From Candidatus Poribacteria bacterium (lineage in GTDB: Bacteria; Poribacteria; WGA-4E; WGA-3G): a stretch of DNA of 7,231 bases. The stretch spans positions 1 through 7,231 of the forward strand of contig VXXH01000322.1 in the NCBI GenBank assembly GCA_009835515.1, read 5' to 3'. The translations under genes were made by a program, and so were the position numbers. The notes beneath the pieces are model-generated. The model was given only the letters and a program-made list of their open reading frames with translations, was not told where the DNA came from and did no database searches. Positions 5,788 to 7,231 of this stretch are shown piece by piece (the stretch's first letter is position 1; the number at the start of each line of letters is the position of its first letter).

Positions 5788-6375
5788 TTAGGCAAAGATG
5801 TCTTGAACCTGACATTGGAATCCTTCAACAACATCAGCACCCTCAAGCGTATCGGTTCCACGCAAAACGATAAAATCTTCATTGGAGCGATAAACCTCCA
5901 CTGTTTCCCGCCGTGGATTGATAACCCACACCATTGTGCAACCTGCAGCTAACCACTCTTCTACTTTCTCAGCAACCTCAGCATAGGTATCACCAGGGGA
6001 GATGACTTCAATAGCCAGATCGGGAGCCCCTTCCCAATAACCTTTGACGATACCCTGACGTTCAATTGATGCCTGTCGAACAAAGGCGGCATCTGGTGCC
6101 CGAACTGTATCAGGATTTTGGGCAATTTTAAAACCTGTTTCAGCACCGCAAACATAACCTAATTGGTGTGTTCTAACATGCACGTTAAGTCTGCTGCCAA
6201 TCTCAGCTGCACAGATACCGTGTTCAAATCCAGCAGGCGGCATTTTGCGGAGTACTCCTTCTACGAGCTCATACCGAGAATCATCAGGCTGTCTCGCCAA
6301 GTCATCAGCCGTTAAAAGGCGTTGCTGTGAGGCGCGCGGTGTAAGTGTTGGTTGATCCAGTTGCGTGTCTGCCAT
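5788..6375 (-). CDS. Uma2 family (DUF820-type) predicted endonuclease
   Basis: 195 residues from the ATG at 6375, typical for Uma2 proteins, which have a PD-(D/E)xK nuclease-type fold. After RLLTADDLARQ comes the family signature YELVEGVLRKMPPAGFEHG, then VRAPDAAFV with the likely catalytic Asp, then PDLAIEVISPGDTYAEVAEKVEEWLAAG with the E-x-V strand and following Lys, and WVINPRRETVEVYR. Biological roles of this family are poorly known; it is widely multicopy in cyanobacteria and planctomycete-like bacteria. An ATG 20 codons upstream (6435) keeps the frame open but lies inside the predicted promoter, while the ATG at 6375 has GGAGG five bases before it. It has its own promoter and is 58 bases before the PhyH gene, so it may also feed transcription into that operon. 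Its role next to sugar enzymes is not apparent. Confidence 0.9.
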   Translation of the reverse strand: MADTQLDQPTLTPRASQQRLLTADDLARQPDDSRYELVEGVLRKMPPAGFEHGICAAEIGSRLNVHVRTHQLGYVCGAETGFKIAQNPDTVRAPDAAFVRQASIERQGIVKGYWEGAPDLAIEVISPGDTYAEVAEKVEEWLAAGCTMVWVINPRRETVEVYRSNEDFIVLRGTDTLEGADVVEGFQCQVQDIFA

Positions 6376-6380
6376 GATGT

Positions 6381-6385
6381 CCTCC
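6381..6385 (-). promoter_or_regulatory. Ribosome binding site of the Uma2 gene
   Basis: GGAGG five bases upstream of the ATG at 6375. It decides the start against the longer option at 6435. Confidence 0.8.
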
Positions 6386-6419
6386 GCAAAAGAATATTTA
6401 ACAATTTCCGATTTCTTAT

Positions 6420-6448
6420 ATGATAACACTTGCAAGCAGGTATGTCAA
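6420..6448 (-). promoter_or_regulatory. Strong sigma-70-type promoter for the Uma2 gene
   Basis: On the - strand, TTGACA (6443-6448, perfect -35) and TATCAT (6420-6425, 5 of 6 to the -10 consensus) are separated by exactly 17 bases. Transcription should start near 6412, leaving a leader of about 37 bases before the ATG at 6375. It lies in the 78-base gap after the LamG gene. Confidence 0.72.
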
Positions 6449-6453
6449 TTGCC

Positions 6454-7197
6454 TCAACGATTCTTGAGTTGTCCCCACGTTGTTGTGAGTAACCCGTTTG
6501 GGGAAACGGGTAGGACCGCTTCCACACCTTTCATGAGTTCTGTGATCTCTGCCTCTGTGATGCCGCGGTCAAAGAAAATAACCTCGTCCAGTCTACCGAT
6601 GAATTTTTCACCGCCGAAGGTTCCAAAAAGCAGCTCGCCTGCGTGATCTACATCACCGTCCTGTTTGACAGCAGCTTCAAGCGTGCCATCTACATAAAGT
6701 TGCATCTCATTTCCGTTGTAAAGCCCGACGATGTGATACCATTTTTCAGGTTCAATGACGGAAGTTCCCCACACGCCGCCGGTAAACCCACCGCCTGACC
6801 AGATGCCGAACACATATCCACCTGGCACCCTTTCGCCTGCCGATTGAACCTCCAATAGATAAGAACCGTTCCGTCGAATGGCAGTATCGGAAACGCCCTT
6901 ATTCATGTAGACCCAAGTTGCAATGCTCATCTGATCTTTGAAATTGAGGCTATCAGCAGGTTCAACGGTTACAACATGTGGAGGTTCAAATTCTAATGCG
7001 CCACCGAATTTGCCTTCTGCCCACTTCGCGCCGCTGATCGCGCCGTCGTTTCCATTGCCTGACGTATCTGCAGCGATGCCGCCTTTGCCTTCATCAAAAA
7101 GCCAAATGCCAACAGCATCATCCAATAGATCAGCAGAAAGCGGAAACGTTGCTATACACAAACCGCCAATGATAGTGATCCAAAATATAGGTTTCAT
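6454..7197 (-). CDS. Secreted LamG (concanavalin A-like) domain protein, paralogue of the one at 1075
   Basis: 247 residues. Residues 1-22 form a Sec signal peptide (MKPIFWITIIGGLCI then TFPLSA before DLLDD). The remainder is one LamG-type jelly roll, with GIWLFDEGKGG, NGNDGAISGAKWAEGKFGGALEF, SIATWVYM, WYHIVGLYNGNEMQLYVDGT, and IGRLDEVIFFDRG. It aligns along its whole length with the LamG protein at 1075-1833 and ends in the same kind of tail, VSPNGLLTTTWGQLKNR, beyond the domain. It is expected to be exported and to bind carbohydrate or another surface ligand; no catalytic site is recognised. GGGAGG at 7205-7210, seven bases before the ATG, fixes the start. Its own promoter is probably just outside the window, although TATATC near 7215-7220 could be part of a -10 element. 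Function beyond the fold is unknown. Confidence 0.9.
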   Translation of the reverse strand: MKPIFWITIIGGLCIATFPLSADLLDDAVGIWLFDEGKGGIAADTSGNGNDGAISGAKWAEGKFGGALEFEPPHVVTVEPADSLNFKDQMSIATWVYMNKGVSDTAIRRNGSYLLEVQSAGERVPGGYVFGIWSGGGFTGGVWGTSVIEPEKWYHIVGLYNGNEMQLYVDGTLEAAVKQDGDVDHAGELLFGTFGGEKFIGRLDEVIFFDRGITEAEITELMKGVEAVLPVSPNGLLTTTWGQLKNR

Positions 7198-7231
7198 CTG
7201 CTTTCCTCCCTTGATGATATACGAGTTTAAC

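Noticed and set aside
6376..6435. N-terminal extension of the Uma2 protein to ATG 6435
   Set aside because: This region holds a -35/-10 promoter and the downstream ATG has a good Shine-Dalgarno; the extra residues do not resemble the family.
1..7231. tRNA, rRNA or CRISPR array
   Set aside because: No cloverleaf, rRNA-like stretch or regularly spaced direct repeats were seen on either strand.

Overview
The window looks like bacterial chromosome with intermediate base composition, and most genes have good Shine-Dalgarno sequences. Its gene set is short secreted LamG proteins, a Gfo/Idh/MocA oxidoreductase, a PhyH-type dioxygenase, a TIM-barrel sugar isomerase/epimerase, an SGNH hydrolase, a sulfatase remnant and a Uma2 nuclease. 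Together with G-rich and GTTGGGTT-type dispersed repeats, this recalls Candidatus Poribacteria or another planctomycete-like marine or sponge-associated lineage. That assignment is an inference from gene style and no marker gene is present.

Layout. On the + strand, positions 14-1833 hold two tightly linked genes: a Gfo/Idh/MocA oxidoreductase and a secreted LamG protein. Positions 1834-2194 are a convergent intergenic region with no gene, filled by a short hairpin and a 248-bp nested inverted-repeat element. Everything from 7197 back to 2195 is on the - strand, in transcription order: secreted LamG protein (7197-6454), Uma2 family protein with its own strong promoter (start 6375), PhyH dioxygenase (5729-4872), sulfatase remnant (4868-4686), redoxin (4701-4042), xylose-isomerase-like TIM barrel protein (4017-3205) and SGNH hydrolase (3181-2195). 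From PhyH onward, spacing runs from a 16-base overlap to 24 bases, so these five are probably one operon.

The main discovery is in the redoxin. A single in-frame TGA at 4381-4383 splits it into two apparent ORFs of about 106 and 103 codons. The TGA sits exactly where the family has the first cysteine of its CxxC active site, giving U-G-F-C. Immediately downstream is a hairpin (CAACUC-GGU-GAGUUG) at the distance and with the loop G expected of a bacterial SECIS element. I read it as one 219-residue, membrane-anchored selenoprotein rather than two genes or a pseudogene.

Other points of interest: the sulfatase remnant joins the N- and C-terminal ends of a sulfatase in frame; a dispersed G-rich palindrome supplies both the stop codon of the redoxin and the ribosome binding site of the next gene; the two LamG proteins share a C-terminal tail; and the oxidoreductase lacks the usual Asp/His pair. 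The enzymes suggest uptake and breakdown of modified, perhaps formerly sulfated or acylated, sugars, but no substrate can be named from the sequence.
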